The notes: generated by a model from the sequence alone, not told the origin. A stretch of 64,000 bases of DNA from Dokdonella sp. (GCA_024707225.1 JANQAE010000002.1:496001-560000), one strand, 5' to 3'. Counted from the stretch's first letter, positions 17,369 through 27,774 are shown. Made by a program: numbers and translations.

Positions 17369-17773
17369 TCAGACGCTGACCTGGCGGATCCAATCCTCCA
17401 GGTTGTAGTAGTTGGTGACGCGCGCGATCCTGCCGTCGCGGATGTCGAAGAACGCGCCGCCGGGCAGCACGTAACCCTGGCCGTGCGCGGGCGGCAGTCC
17501 CTCGTCGCCGACCAGGTACTGGCCGTGCACGACGTACTCGGCCGAGGCGTTGCGACCGTCCTCGCTGGCGCACACGACGATGTTCTCGAGGCGCTCGCGG
17601 TAGCAGCGGTTCATGCGCGCGAGAAACGCGCGGAAGGTGTCCTTGCCGGTTTCGCGGCCGCCCTGGTTGATGTCGTGGGCGACGTCGTCGGTCAGGTGGG
17701 CGAGCATCGCTTCCCAGTCGGCGCGGTTGAAGGCGGCGTAGTAGTCGCGGATCAGGTCGGTGGTGGCGGACAC
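17369..17773 (-). CDS. NTF2/SnoaL-like protein
   Basis: 134 residues from GTG 17773, with GGAGGA six bases upstream. The sequence (LIRDYYAAFNRADWEAMLAH, DDVAHDINQGG, GGAFFDIRDGRIARVTNYY) is the ketosteroid isomerase-related variant of the NTF2 cone fold. These bind or isomerise small hydrophobic ligands, but many are uncharacterised. It is the first gene of the unit with tag. Confidence 0.8.
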   Translation of the reverse strand: MSATTDLIRDYYAAFNRADWEAMLAHLTDDVAHDINQGGRETGKDTFRAFLARMNRCYRERLENIVVCASEDGRNASAEYVVHGQYLVGDEGLPPAHGQGYVLPGGAFFDIRDGRIARVTNYYNLEDWIRQVSV

Positions 17774-17827
17774 GGGTCTTCCTCCGGGAGGTCGGCGCGT
17801 ATCATAGGCGATCCCTTCCGGCACGCC

Positions 17828-18754
17828 ATGCGACCTATCGCCATGCCCCGTCCTGCTTCGCGCGCCTGGCTCGCGCTCGTCGTGCTCGCGCTGATCTGGA
17901 GCTACAACTGGATCGTCATGAAGCAGGCGATGGCCCATGCCGGGCCGTTCTCGTTCTCGGCGCTGCGCTACACGCTCGGCACCGGCGTGCTGTTCGCGCT
18001 GCTGGCCGCGCGCGGCGAGCGCCTGAGGCCGCCGCCGCTGCTGCAGACGGCGCTGATCGGCCTGGCCCAGACCACTGGCTTCCAGGCCCTGGTGCAGTGG
18101 GCGCTGGTCGACGGCGGCGCCGGCAAGACCGCCCTGCTCGCGTACACGATGCCGTTCTGGGCGGTGCTGCTGGCCTGGTGGCTGCTCGCCGACCGGCCGG
18201 CGGGGCGGCACTGGGCCGGCATCGCGATCGCGGCCGCCGGTCTGCTGCTCGTGCTCGAGCCCTGGCACGGCGTCGGCAGCGTACGCAGCGCCTGGCTCGC
18301 GGTCGGCGGCGGCCTGTTCTGGGCGATCGGCGTCGTGCTGTCCAAGCGCCTGTTCGCGCGCGGCGGCGTCGGCGCGCTGTCGCTGACCGCCTGGCAGATG
18401 GCGTTCGGCAGCGCCGGTCTGATCGTCATCGCGCTGCTGGCCGACGAGCACACGTTCGACTGGAGCGGCCGCTTCGTCGCGATCCTCACCTACAACGCCG
18501 TGCTCGCCTCGGGTCTGGCCTGGCTGCTGTGGTCCTACATCGTCGAGCATCTGCCGACCCGGGTCGCCGGCATGACCAGTCTGGTGATTCCGGTGCTCGG
18601 CATCGGTTTCGCGTGGTGGCTGCTCGGCGAGCGCCCCGATGCGGCCGAGAGCGCCGGCATCGTGCTGATCTGCCTCGCCCTGCTGGTGATCAACCGGCGC
18701 GCCGGGACGACGCGTGCATCGCCACCGGCCGGGCCGGCCGATCAGCCGCGATAG
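17828..18754 (+). CDS. EamA-family (DMT) exporter
   Basis: 308 residues with ten predicted helices in two EamA repeats (LALVVLALIWSYNWIVMKQA, LGIGFAWWLLGERPDAAES). The drug/metabolite transporter family exports amino acids or other metabolites; the substrate is not evident. ATG 17828 and ATG 17843 are both possible, neither with a strong ribosome site. The 3' end overlaps the convergent DUF2214 gene by 13 bp. Confidence 0.85.
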   Translation: MRPIAMPRPASRAWLALVVLALIWSYNWIVMKQAMAHAGPFSFSALRYTLGTGVLFALLAARGERLRPPPLLQTALIGLAQTTGFQALVQWALVDGGAGKTALLAYTMPFWAVLLAWWLLADRPAGRHWAGIAIAAAGLLLVLEPWHGVGSVRSAWLAVGGGLFWAIGVVLSKRLFARGGVGALSLTAWQMAFGSAGLIVIALLADEHTFDWSGRFVAILTYNAVLASGLAWLLWSYIVEHLPTRVAGMTSLVIPVLGIGFAWWLLGERPDAAESAGIVLICLALLVINRRAGTTRASPPAGPADQPR

Positions 18755-19200
18755 CCGATGCCGCGCGCCATCAGCGCGGCCAGCAGCGGCAGCAGTGCGA
18801 CCAGGTGCAGCTCGATCAGCACCAGCAGACGGACGCGGCGCTGTTCCGGTGCCGGCAGCGCCCAGGCCGGATCGGCGCGGCGCAGCCGCCGCCAGCGCAG
18901 GAACGCGCGCGTCGGCACGATCGACAGCAGGCCGAGCAGCACGAACAGGCCGATCTTGGCGTGGAACACCGGGTTGCCGAGATAGAACGCGGCCGGCTTG
19001 ACGCCGAAGAACAGCCGGCCCGCACCGCTCGAGAGCACCGCCGCGGCGGCGATGCAGTAGCCGATGTCGACACGGACCAGAAAGGCCGGATCAGGCGCGA
19101 CGTCCCTGCGCCGCAGCAGCAGGTACTCGCAGAGCAGATAGCCGGCCAGCATCAGGATGCTCGCGTAATGCGCGTAGGCGAGCAGGGCGTCGGTCCGCAT
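18742..19200 (-). CDS. DUF2214 family membrane protein
   Basis: 152 residues from ATG 19200, with GGAG nine bases upstream. Four hydrophobic segments, starting LLAYAHYASILMLAGYLLCE and including RVDIGYCIAAAAVLSSGAGR and GLFVLLGLLSIVPTRAFLRW, match the four-helix DUF2214 inner-membrane family of unknown function. Convergent with the EamA gene, with overlapping 3' ends. Confidence 0.78.
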   Translation of the reverse strand: MRTDALLAYAHYASILMLAGYLLCEYLLLRRRDVAPDPAFLVRVDIGYCIAAAAVLSSGAGRLFFGVKPAAFYLGNPVFHAKIGLFVLLGLLSIVPTRAFLRWRRLRRADPAWALPAPEQRRVRLLVLIELHLVALLPLLAALMARGIGYRG

Positions 19201-19339
19201 CGTCAGGTTCTCCAGTAGCGGGTCGGCGACGGCCTGCGCCGGCATTCCGGATCGGCTGCGCGGTCGGACCGGTCGGGCATATGCGCATCGATCGCGCGTG
19301 CCTCGAATCGGCTCCGGCCGGCGCCGGGTCGAGGCCGCG

Positions 19340-20296
19340 TCACGACAGCCACGGCAGATGGTCCAGATCGACGTTGCCGCCGCTGAGCACGACGCCGACG
19401 CGGCGTCCGGCGAACGCGGGCCGGTGGCGCAGGATCGCCGCCAGCACCGTCGCGCTGGACGGCTCGACGACGATCTTGAGCCGCTCCCAGATCAGCCGCA
19501 TCGCCGCGACGACCTCGGCGTCGGCGACCGGCAGCACCTGGACCGCGTAGCGCTGCAGCAGGTCGAAGTTGATCGCGCCGATCAGGCCGCGCAGACCGTC
19601 GCAGATCGTGTCCGGCGTCAGGTCGGTCACGCGCGCGCCGGCGCGCAGCGAGCGCAGCGCGTCGTCGGCGCCCTCCGGCTCGGCCGCGAACAGCCGGGCC
19701 GTCGGCAGCAGTGCGGCGGTCGCCACGGCGGTGCCGCCGACCAGACCGCCGCCGCCGATCGGCGCGATCAGCGCGTCGAACGGCCCGGCCTGCCCGATCA
19801 GCTCGAGCGCCGCGGTGCCCTGGCCGGCGATCACCTGCGGATCGGTGTACGGATGCACCAGGGTCGCGCCGGTCGCGGCGGCGACCGCGGCTGCGGCGGC
19901 CTCGCGCGCGGCCATCGTCGGCGCGCAGCGATGCAGGACCGCGCCGTAGGCTTCGATGCCGGCCAGCTTGGCCGCGACCGCGCCCTCCGGTACGACCACG
20001 TGCGCGGCGATGCCGCGCGTGCGGGCGGCCAGGGCCAGCGCCGCGCCGTGATTGCCGGACGAATGCGTCACCACGCCGTGCCGCGCACGGGTCTCCTCGA
20101 GCGACCACACCGCGTTGCAGGCGCCGCGGAACTTGAAGGCGCCCACACGCTGGAAGTTCTCGCACTTGAACACCAGCTCGGCACCGGCCAGCGCGTCGAG
20201 GCTGCTCGATCGCAGGATCGGCGTCGACGCCGCGAACGGCGCGATGCGCCGTGCGGCGGCTTCGACGGCGGAGAAGTCGGGAATCGCCTCGTTCAT
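19340..20296 (-). CDS. fold-type II PLP enzyme (threonine/serine dehydratase or racemase-like)
   Basis: About 318 residues (ATG 20296; ATG 20305 is an alternative, neither with a clear ribosome site). The PLP lysine is in GAFKFRGA, the phosphate-binding Asn loop is SSGNHGAALA and the glycine loop is PIGGGGLVGG. Length and motifs fit the serine racemase/catabolic threonine dehydratase group; no regulatory ACT domain is present, so it is not biosynthetic IlvA. It probably deaminates or racemises hydroxy-amino acids. Stand-alone gene, divergent from pepN. Confidence 0.85.
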   Translation of the reverse strand: MNEAIPDFSAVEAAARRIAPFAASTPILRSSSLDALAGAELVFKCENFQRVGAFKFRGACNAVWSLEETRARHGVVTHSSGNHGAALALAARTRGIAAHVVVPEGAVAAKLAGIEAYGAVLHRCAPTMAAREAAAAAVAAATGATLVHPYTDPQVIAGQGTAALELIGQAGPFDALIAPIGGGGLVGGTAVATAALLPTARLFAAEPEGADDALRSLRAGARVTDLTPDTICDGLRGLIGAINFDLLQRYAVQVLPVADAEVVAAMRLIWERLKIVVEPSSATVLAAILRHRPAFAGRRVGVVLSGGNVDLDHLPWLS

Positions 20297-20442
20297 CGGG
20301 GGCATGCCGGCAGTCGGGCCGGCGACGATACACGCCGGCGGTTTTCGCGTGCTAGTGTGACCGCCGCGCACCGCGTGCCGCGGCCGCCGCCGCACGCTGC
20401 CGCGACCTCACGACGACCTGCCGCCGATCGCGCCGTTCTTCC

Positions 20443-23063
20443 ATGTCCGCCACTGCCACGCCGGTCCGACTCGGCGACTATCGACCGCCCGACTGGCGCG
20501 TCACCGACGTCGAGCTGATCTTCGATCTGGATCCGGCCGAGACGATCGTGGAGGCCTGTCTGCGCGTCGTGCGCGACGGCGATGCGTCCGCGCCGCTGCA
20601 GCTGGACGGTGAACAGCTCGAGCTGCTGTCGCTGCAGGTCGACGACCGCCCGCTGGAAGCGGACGCCTACCGGCTCGACGCGCGCGGCCTGACCGTGTTC
20701 GATCTGCCGCCGGCAGCCTCGATCCGCACGCGTGCACGCATCCGCCCGGCCGCCAATACGGCGCTGCAGGGCCTGTATCTGAGCGGCGGTGCCGCCGACG
20801 GCTTTCTGCTGACGCAGTGCGAGGCCGAGGGCTTCCGGCGCATCACCTGGTTCCCGGACCGCCCGGACGTGCTGGCGCGCTACACGGTCACGCTGCGTGC
20901 CGACCGCGAGCGCTATCCGGTGCTGCTGGCCAACGGCAACGCGGTCGCAGCCGGCGACGCCGGCGCCGGCCGGCACTGGGCGCGCTTCGTCGATCCGCAT
21001 CCCAAGCCGTGCTATCTGTTCGCGCTGGTCGCCGGCCGGCTCGAGCGGATCGAGAAGCCGTTCGTCACGGCCGAAGGCCGCGCGGTGACCATCGTCGTGC
21101 ACGCGCAGGCCGATGCGATCGCGCAGTGCCGATGGGCGCTGGAATGCATCCAGACCGCGATGCGCTGGGACGAGCAGCGCTTCGGCCGCTGCTACGACCT
21201 GGACGTGTTCCACGTCGTCGCCACGCACGACTTCACGATGGGGGCCATGGAGAACAAGGGCCTGAACATCTTCAATTCCAAGTACCTGCTCGCCGACGTC
21301 GACGAGGCGACCGACGAGGATTTCCGGCACGTGCTGGCCGTGGTCGGCCACGAGTATTTCCACAACTGGAGCGGCAACCGCGTGACCTGCCGCGACTGGT
21401 TCCAGCTGAGCCTCAAGGAAGGGCTGACGGTCTACCGCGAGCAGGAGTTCGAGTCCGACGTCGCCTCGCGCACGCTGCGCCGCATCGAGGACGTGCGCAC
21501 GTTGTGGCGTGCGCAGTTCCCGGAGGATGCCGGGCCGCTGTCGCATCCGGTGCGGCCCGCGCAGTACAGCGCGATCGACAATTTCTACACGGCGACGGTC
21601 TACGAGAAGGGCGCCGAGATCGTCCGCATGCTGGCGACCGTGCTCGGCCGCGACGGCTTCCGGCGCGGCCTGGACCGGTACTTCGAGCGGCACGACGGAC
21701 AGGCCGCGACGATCGAGGATTTCCTCGCCGCGCTCGGCGAGGCCAACGGCCGCGATCTGTCGCCGTGGCTGGCCTGGTACGAGCAGGCCGGCACGCCCGA
21801 GCTGAGCGCCGAGGGCCGATACGACGCGGCGAGCGGGCGCTATGCGCTGACGCTGCGCCAGCGCCTGCCGCAGGCGGCGCCGGGCCGGCCGCTGCCGATC
21901 CCGGTCGCGCTGGCGCTGTTCGACGCGGTGGCCGCCGTCTGGCGGCGCGAGCGGAAGGCCCTGCGCCGCTCTCGGACGACGGTGTGATCGTGCTCGACCG
22001 CGAGGAGGCGACCTGGACCTTCGAGGCCCGCGAGGCGGCGCCGGTGGTCTCGCTGCTGCGCGGCTACTCGGCACCGGTGCGGCTCGTACAGACCGCCGAT
22101 CCGTCCGACCTGGCGGTGCTGGCGCGACACGAGGACGACGGCTTCAACCGCTGGCTGGCGATCGACACCCTGGTCCGGCGCCTGTTCGCCGATGCGCTGG
22201 CCGGCGACCCACGGCCGGCCCTGTACGAGGCCTGGCTCGACGCGGTCGCCGGCATCCTCGACGATGCCTTGGCCGATCCGGCGCTGATCGCCGAGGTGCT
22301 GACGCTGCCCGACGAGACCACGCTGTCGGAAGGACTGCAGCGGATCGATCCGGAGGCCGTGCATGCGGCGCGCTCGCAGCTGGAGGCGCGGCTCGCCGCG
22401 GCGCTCGAGCCGCGGCTGGCAGCGCGCCATGCGGCGCTGGCGACGATCGCCGCAGCTGCGGTCGATCCGGCGAGTCAGGCGCGCCGCCGGCTGCGCAATC
22501 GCTGCCTGGCGCTGCTCGCGCGCGCGGCCCCGGCGCATCTGGAACTGGCGCGTTCGCAGTGGCAGCGCGCCGCCAATCTGACCGACCGGCTCGCCGCGCT
22601 GGCCTGTCTGCTGCAGGCGCAGGCGGCCGACGCGCCTGCGGCGCTCGACGCGTTCGCGCTGCGTCACGCCGACCGGCCGCTGGTCATCGACAAATGGTTC
22701 AGCCTGCAGGCGACGATCGCCCATGACGACGCGGTCGAGCGCGTGGCCGCTCTGACCGCGCATCCGGCGTTCCGCTGGGAGAATCCGAACAAGGTCTATG
22801 CGCTGCTGCTGGCTTTCGCATTGCGCAATCCGCGCGGCTTCCACCGCGTCGACGGCGCCGGCTACCATCTGATCGCCGAGTCGATCGCCCGCGTCGACGC
22901 CTTGACGCCACAGGTCGCGGCGCGCCTGGCGACCAGCCTTGGCGGCTGGCGCCGTTACGAGCCGGTGCGGCGCGCGCAGATGCGCCACGCGATTGAACGC
23001 CTGCGCGCACGCCCCCATGTATCGGCCGACCTGTCCGATATCCTCGATCGCAGTCTGGCCTGA
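20443..23063 (+). CDS. pepN: aminopeptidase N, single-base frameshift
   Basis: Cytoplasmic zinc M1 aminopeptidase. The first frame shows GAMENKGLN, the zinc motif HEYFHNWSGNRVTCRDWFQL and KEGLTVYREQEF. Near 21926 one base is missing: adding one joins LALFDA to GGRRLAARAEGPAPLSDDGV in the next frame, which continues to the stop at 23063 (TWTFEAREAAPVVSLLRGYS, ending in the PepN C-terminal helical array). The repaired length is 873 residues, E. coli PepN being 870. Sequencing error is more likely than decay, because the sequence on both sides is well conserved. Confidence 0.9.
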
Positions 23064-23126
23064 CGCGCTTCAGCGCGGGTCCTGTCCCCTGGACTATGAT
23101 CGGACGGCAACACGCGGAGGTGCATC

Positions 23127-23882
23127 ATGATCCGACTCGCTCTCGCCCTGGCCGTGCTCCTGCTGGCCGGCTGTGCGACCACGCCGAGCTACACCTACTA
23201 CTACGGCGACGATCCCGAAGGCCCGGTTGCCGGCTCCGGCGATTATTACGCCGGCAGCGCGCCGGCCTACGTCGGCGGTATCGGTGCCTACGGCTACGGC
23301 CACGGCTGGGGTGGATGGGGCGGCTACGGCTACTGCCCGTATCCGTACGCGCTCGGCGCGTGTTCGCCTTACAGCTGGGGCATGGGCTATGCAGGCTGGG
23401 GCTATCCCGGCGGCGCCTGGGGCTATCCCGGATACGGCTGGGGCTACCCGTGGGTCTACTACAAGCCCGAGCCGCGTGGACCGCGTCGCGACGAGGGCAT
23501 GGTCGAGCGCGAACGCGCGCGCATGGCCGGCTACACGCGCGACACCGACGGCCGCGTGCCGGGTGCGTCGAACTGGATCTCGGTGCCCGATCGCGGCCTG
23601 AACCGCAGCGGCATCGCACCGGGGTATCGCGAGCGCTCGACGATCGCGGCTCCGCCGGCCGCGCGCGGTGTGCGCCGCGCACCGGTGCAGGCCGACGACG
23701 GCTGGCTCAACCGCAGCATCGGTCCGTCGGCCCGGCCGATCGAGCCGACGGCAGCGCCGCGCGCGCAGCCGCGCTTCCAGTCCGCGCCGCCGATGCGCTC
23801 GGCTCCGCCGCCGGTACGGTCGGCCCCGCCGCCGGCGCGGATCGAGTCGGCACCGGCATCGCGCGGCAAGGGCGGCGGCTGA
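23127..23882 (+). CDS. Gly/Tyr/Trp-rich lipoprotein
   Basis: 251 residues with a short signal and lipobox (LLLAGC, Cys16), after GGAGG. Residues 25-115 are a low-complexity Gly-Tyr-Trp region (YGYGHGWGGWGGYGY, GYPGYGWGYPW). The C-terminal third is Pro/Ala/Arg-rich with PPMRSAPPPVRSAPPPAR repeats, ending GKGGG. No family known to me. Such regions suggest an extended, surface-exposed lipoprotein. Single gene ending at a strong bidirectional terminator. Confidence 0.75.
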   Translation: MIRLALALAVLLLAGCATTPSYTYYYGDDPEGPVAGSGDYYAGSAPAYVGGIGAYGYGHGWGGWGGYGYCPYPYALGACSPYSWGMGYAGWGYPGGAWGYPGYGWGYPWVYYKPEPRGPRRDEGMVERERARMAGYTRDTDGRVPGASNWISVPDRGLNRSGIAPGYRERSTIAAPPAARGVRRAPVQADDGWLNRSIGPSARPIEPTAAPRAQPRFQSAPPMRSAPPPVRSAPPPARIESAPASRGKGGG

Positions 23883-23922
23883 GACCGCCGCGCGGCTCGG
23901 GCCGGTTTCGCTCCCCGCAATG

Positions 23923-23956
23923 AAAAAAGCCGCAGGTCCAGGCCTGCGGCTTTTTT
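23923..23956. terminator. bidirectional intrinsic terminator
   Basis: AAAAAA, GCCGCAGG, loop TCCAGG, CCTGCGGC, TTTTTT: an 8-bp GC stem, extended by A:T pairs, flanked by an A6 and a T6 tract. It serves the lipoprotein gene (+) and speE (-), which converge here. Confidence 0.9.
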
Positions 23957-23974
23957 GTCGTCCGGGCGTCCGGC

Positions 23975-24832
23975 TTACTCGCCGAGCGCCTCGCGCATGA
24001 ACTCCGGCAGGGCCAGCGCGGCCTTGTGGATGTCGGCATTGTAGTAGCGCGTCGCGAACTGCTTGGTCGCCGCGCCGCGTTCGCGGAAGCCCGACAGGTC
24101 CGCGCCCTTGCGCGCCATCGTGCAGCTCCACCAGCCGGTCGGATAGCACGGCTGCGGGAACGGCAGTGTCTTGACGGCCTGGAAGCCGGCGCTGCGCATC
24201 GCGATCCGCATCGACTTGATCAGCTCCAGGTGCGCCAGCGGCGATTCGCTCTGCTGCACCAGCAGGCCGGCCGGGCGCAACGCCTTGAAGCAGCTCGCGT
24301 AGAACGCGGCGTTGAACAGGCCTTCGGCGGGGCCCACCGGATCGGTCGAGTCGACGATGACGACGTCGACCGATTCGGGCTCGCAGTCGGCCATGTAGCG
24401 GATGCCGTCGTCGAAGCGCAGCTCGGCGCGCGGGTCGCCGTTGGCTTCGCACAGCTCGGGGAAGTACTTCTCGGCCAGGCGCGTGACGCGCTCGTCGATC
24501 TCCACCTGCACCGCGTGCTCGACCTCCTCGTGGCGCAGAACCTCGCGCAGCGTGCCGCAGTCGCCGCCGCCGATGATGACCACGCGCTTGGCGCGTGCAT
24601 GCGTGAACAGCGCCGGGTGCGCGATCATCTCGTGATAGAGGAAGTTGTCACGCGCGGTCAGCATCATGCAGCCGTCGATGACCATCAGCTTGCCCCAGTC
24701 GGTCGAGTCGTAGATCTCGATGGTCTGGAACGGCGTCTTCTCGGCGTGCAGACGCTCGGTCACGCGGAACCCGATCGACGAGCCGGCAGGCTCGTAGGCT
24801 TCGGTGAACCAGTTCGATTCGGTGCTGGACAT
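23975..24832 (-). CDS. speE: spermidine synthase (polyamine aminopropyltransferase)
   Basis: 285 residues. Transfers the aminopropyl group of decarboxylated SAM to putrescine. Family motifs are VIIGGGDCGTLREVLRH (nucleotide-binding loop), VQVEIDERV, VDVVIVDSTDPVGPAEGLF (catalytic Asp) and LPFPQPCYPTGWWSCTMA. It is divergent from speA, so both polyamine genes share one 150-bp control region. No speD or agmatinase gene is in the window. Confidence 0.93.
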   Translation of the reverse strand: MSSTESNWFTEAYEPAGSSIGFRVTERLHAEKTPFQTIEIYDSTDWGKLMVIDGCMMLTARDNFLYHEMIAHPALFTHARAKRVVIIGGGDCGTLREVLRHEEVEHAVQVEIDERVTRLAEKYFPELCEANGDPRAELRFDDGIRYMADCEPESVDVVIVDSTDPVGPAEGLFNAAFYASCFKALRPAGLLVQQSESPLAHLELIKSMRIAMRSAGFQAVKTLPFPQPCYPTGWWSCTMARKGADLSGFRERGAATKQFATRYYNADIHKAALALPEFMREALGE

Positions 24833-24879
24833 GATGTGTTTTCCGGAAACGGACGAAGATCGTGGGTAAAAGGCGCGCG

Positions 24880-24935
24880 ATTGTAGCGGTTCGCGATTGC
24901 CAGTGGACGCGCGGCCGCAGCGCCGCCCTTACAAT
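24880..24935. promoter_or_regulatory. divergent promoter region speE/speA
   Basis: Two perfect-looking TACAAT -10 hexamers face away from each other: minus strand 24885-24880 for speE, plus strand 24930-24935 for speA, about 48 bp upstream of each start. The -35 elements are not clear. Confidence 0.5.
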
Positions 24936-24982
24936 AGACGGCTCCGGCCGCTGCGGCCGTCCCCGGACATCGGACACTCAGC

Positions 24983-26869
24983 ATGACGACGCCCTTCAGC
25001 ATCGAAGACGCCCGCCATACCTATTCGGTCCCGCACTGGAGCGAAGGCTACTTCGACGTCGGACCGCGCGGCACGATGCTCGTGCGCCCGCGCGGCGAGA
25101 GCGGCCCGGCGCTCGACCTGGCCGAGGTCGTGCGCGATGCGCGCGCGCGCGGCAGCCGCCTGCCGCTGCTGGTGCGTTTCGCCGACATCCTGAACGACCG
25201 GCGCGCGCGGCTGCAGGGCGCGTTCGCGCGCGCGATGCACGAGTGGGACTATCCGGGCGGCTACACCTCGATCTATCCGATCAAGGTCAACCAGCAGCGC
25301 AACGTGGCCGGCGAGCTCGCCGCCAACGGCGGCGAAGGTTTCGGCCTCGAAGCCGGCTCCAAGCCGGAACTGATGGCGGTGCTCGCGCTGGCGCGGCGCG
25401 GCAGCATCGTCATCTGCAACGGCTACAAGGACCGCGAATACATCCGCCTCGCGCTGATCGGCCGCAGGCTCGGCCTGGAAATCTTCATCGTCGTCGAGAA
25501 GCCCTCCGAGCTGCGCTACGTGATCGAGGAAGCCGCCGCGCTCGGCGTCGAGCCGCTGCTCGGCGTGCGCATGCGCCTCAAGAGCCTGGGCGCCGGCAAG
25601 TGGCAGAACTCCGGCGGCGACAAGGCCAAGTTCGGCCTGACGCCGCGCCAGCTGCTGACGCTGATCGACGAGCTGAAGGCCGCCGGCCTCTCCGACACGC
25701 TCAAGCTGCTGCATTTCCACATGGGCTCGCAGATGTCTAACGTGCGCGACATCGCGCGCGGCATGCGCGAGGCGGTGCGTTATTTCGTCGAGCTTTCTCA
25801 GCTGGGCCTGCCGATCCGCTACATGGACGTCGGCGGCGGACTCGGCGTGGACTACGAAGGCACGCGTTCGCGATCGGACTGCTCGATCAACTACGGCCTG
25901 GACCAGTACGCGTCGAGCGTCGTCGGCGCGCTGGCCGAGGCCTGCGCGGCGAACGGCCTGACGCCGCCGCACGTGCTGACCGAATCGGGACGCGCGCTGA
26001 CCGCGCACCACGCGGTGCTGGTCGTCAACGTCAGCGAGGTCGAGCAGGCGCCGGCCGGTTCGGTGCCGGCCGAGCGCGACGACGAGCCGGCCGTGCTGCG
26101 GCGCCTGCGCGAGGTGCACGCCGAGATCGGCCGGCGGCCCGCGACCGAGCTCTACCACGAGGCGCAGTACCACCTGTCCGAGGGCCAGTCGCTGTACGCG
26201 CTCGGTCAGCTTTCGCTGGCCGACCGCGCGCAGCTCGACGACCTGTACTACGCGATCGTCAACGCGGTCCGCGAGCAGCTCAAGTCCGACGAGCGCTCGC
26301 ACCGGCAGGTGCTCGACGAGCTCAACGAGACCCTGGTCGACAAGTATTTCGTCAACTTCTCGGTGTTCGAGTCGGCGCCGGACATCTGGGCGATCGACCA
26401 GGTGTTTCCGATCGTGCCGATCGCGCATCTGGACCGGCGTCCCGAACGCCGTGGCGTGATCGCCGATCTGACCTGCGACTCGGACGGCCGCATCGACCGC
26501 TACGTCGACGCCGACGGCGTCGACGTCAGCCTGCCGCTGCACGCGGTCGAGGACGGCCAGCCGTATCTGCTCGGCCTGTTCATGGTCGGCGCCTATCAGG
26601 AAACGCTCGGCGACATCCACAACCTGTTCGGCGACACCGATGCGGTCAACGTCCGGCTGACCGCCGACGGCTATGCGTTCTCGCATCTGCGCCGCGGCGA
26701 CACCACCGACCTGATGCTCGACTACGTCGGCTACGACCTCGGCGAGCTGCGCGCGGCCTATCGCGACAAGATCGCGGCGGCCGGTCTGTCGGGCGCCCCG
26801 GCCGAGGCGATCGAGGCGGCGCTGGAGGCCGGACTGACCGGCTACACCTATCTGGCCGAAGACGCCTGA
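24983..26869 (+). CDS. speA: biosynthetic arginine decarboxylase
   Basis: 628 residues; converts arginine to agmatine, the first step of the ADC route to putrescine. A fold-type III PLP enzyme: the PLP lysine is in SIYPIKVNQQRNV, the family stretch is EGFGLEAGSKPELMAVLALA, then LLHFHMGSQMSNVRDI and YMDVGGGLGVDYEGTRS. The length equals that of SpeA proteins in related bacteria. Divergent from speE and followed by a dehydrogenase after 29 bp. Confidence 0.94.
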   Translation: MTTPFSIEDARHTYSVPHWSEGYFDVGPRGTMLVRPRGESGPALDLAEVVRDARARGSRLPLLVRFADILNDRRARLQGAFARAMHEWDYPGGYTSIYPIKVNQQRNVAGELAANGGEGFGLEAGSKPELMAVLALARRGSIVICNGYKDREYIRLALIGRRLGLEIFIVVEKPSELRYVIEEAAALGVEPLLGVRMRLKSLGAGKWQNSGGDKAKFGLTPRQLLTLIDELKAAGLSDTLKLLHFHMGSQMSNVRDIARGMREAVRYFVELSQLGLPIRYMDVGGGLGVDYEGTRSRSDCSINYGLDQYASSVVGALAEACAANGLTPPHVLTESGRALTAHHAVLVVNVSEVEQAPAGSVPAERDDEPAVLRRLREVHAEIGRRPATELYHEAQYHLSEGQSLYALGQLSLADRAQLDDLYYAIVNAVREQLKSDERSHRQVLDELNETLVDKYFVNFSVFESAPDIWAIDQVFPIVPIAHLDRRPERRGVIADLTCDSDGRIDRYVDADGVDVSLPLHAVEDGQPYLLGLFMVGAYQETLGDIHNLFGDTDAVNVRLTADGYAFSHLRRGDTTDLMLDYVGYDLGELRAAYRDKIAAAGLSGAPAEAIEAALEAGLTGYTYLAEDA

Positions 26870-26898
26870 GTGCGCTCGGCCCACTGGACACTTACACG

Positions 26899-27774
26899 AT
26901 GAGCGAATTGAACGCCGGTTTCGTCGGACTGGGCGCGATGGGGCGGCCGATGGCCGGCCATCTGGCGCAGGCAGGTCTGCTCCGCGCGGTATGGACGCGC
27001 AGTGCCGACAAGGCCGCGGCGGCGGCGCGCGAATGGGCGATCGCGCCGGTCGCCGATCTGGCCGGGCTGGCCGCGCGCTGCGATGTGATCGCGCTGTGCG
27101 TGCCGGCCGATGCCGACGTGCTCGCCGACGTCAACGTGATCGCGCGACACGCCGCGCCCGGCGTCGTCGTCGTCGACCATTCGACGGTGTCCTCGGTCAC
27201 CGCGCAGGAGGCGCAGCGGCGCCTGCGCGCGGCCGGCGGCGACTTCGTCGACGCGCCGGTGTCCGGCGGCGTCGAGGGCGCGATCAATGGCCGGCTGTCG
27301 ATCATGGTCGGCGGCGAGGCCGCGGCGTTGGACCGCGTGCGCCCGCTGCTCGCGTGCTACGCGGCCAAGATCAGCCACCTCGGCCCGGTCGGCGCCGGAC
27401 AGAACGCCAAGGCCGTCAATCAGGTGCTGGTCGCCGGCATCGCGGCGGCGGTCTGCGAGGGCCTGGCGCTCGCCGATGCACTCGGCCTCGATGCGCAGAC
27501 GCTGATCCCGACGCTGTCGGCCGGAGCCGCCGGCAACTGGTTTCTCGACAAGCGCGGCGCGACGATGCTGCGCGACGAGTTCTCGGTCGGCTTCAAGCTG
27601 GCCCTGCTGCACAAGGACCTCAAGATCGTGCGCGAACTGGCGCGCACGGCCGGAACCGACCGCAGCGTCATCGAGAAGGCCCTGGCCGACTATGCCGTGC
27701 TGATGGCGCAGGGACACGGCGATGAGGACATCTCGGCGTTGATCCGGTTGAAACGGCGGCCGTCCGGCGCCTGA
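26899..27774 (+). CDS. 3-hydroxyisobutyrate dehydrogenase-family NAD(P)-dependent oxidoreductase
   Basis: 291 residues. The N-terminal Rossmann motif GFVGLGAMGRPMAGHLAQAG, DAPVSGGVEGAINGRLSIMV and the catalytic lysine in GQNAKAVNQVLVAG define the beta-hydroxyacid dehydrogenase family, which oxidises small 3-hydroxyacids (hydroxyisobutyrate, tartronate semialdehyde and similar). The substrate cannot be told. It starts 30 bp after speA and may share its transcript. Confidence 0.85.
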   Translation: MSELNAGFVGLGAMGRPMAGHLAQAGLLRAVWTRSADKAAAAAREWAIAPVADLAGLAARCDVIALCVPADADVLADVNVIARHAAPGVVVVDHSTVSSVTAQEAQRRLRAAGGDFVDAPVSGGVEGAINGRLSIMVGGEAAALDRVRPLLACYAAKISHLGPVGAGQNAKAVNQVLVAGIAAAVCEGLALADALGLDAQTLIPTLSAGAAGNWFLDKRGATMLRDEFSVGFKLALLHKDLKIVRELARTAGTDRSVIEKALADYAVLMAQGHGDEDISALIRLKRRPSGA

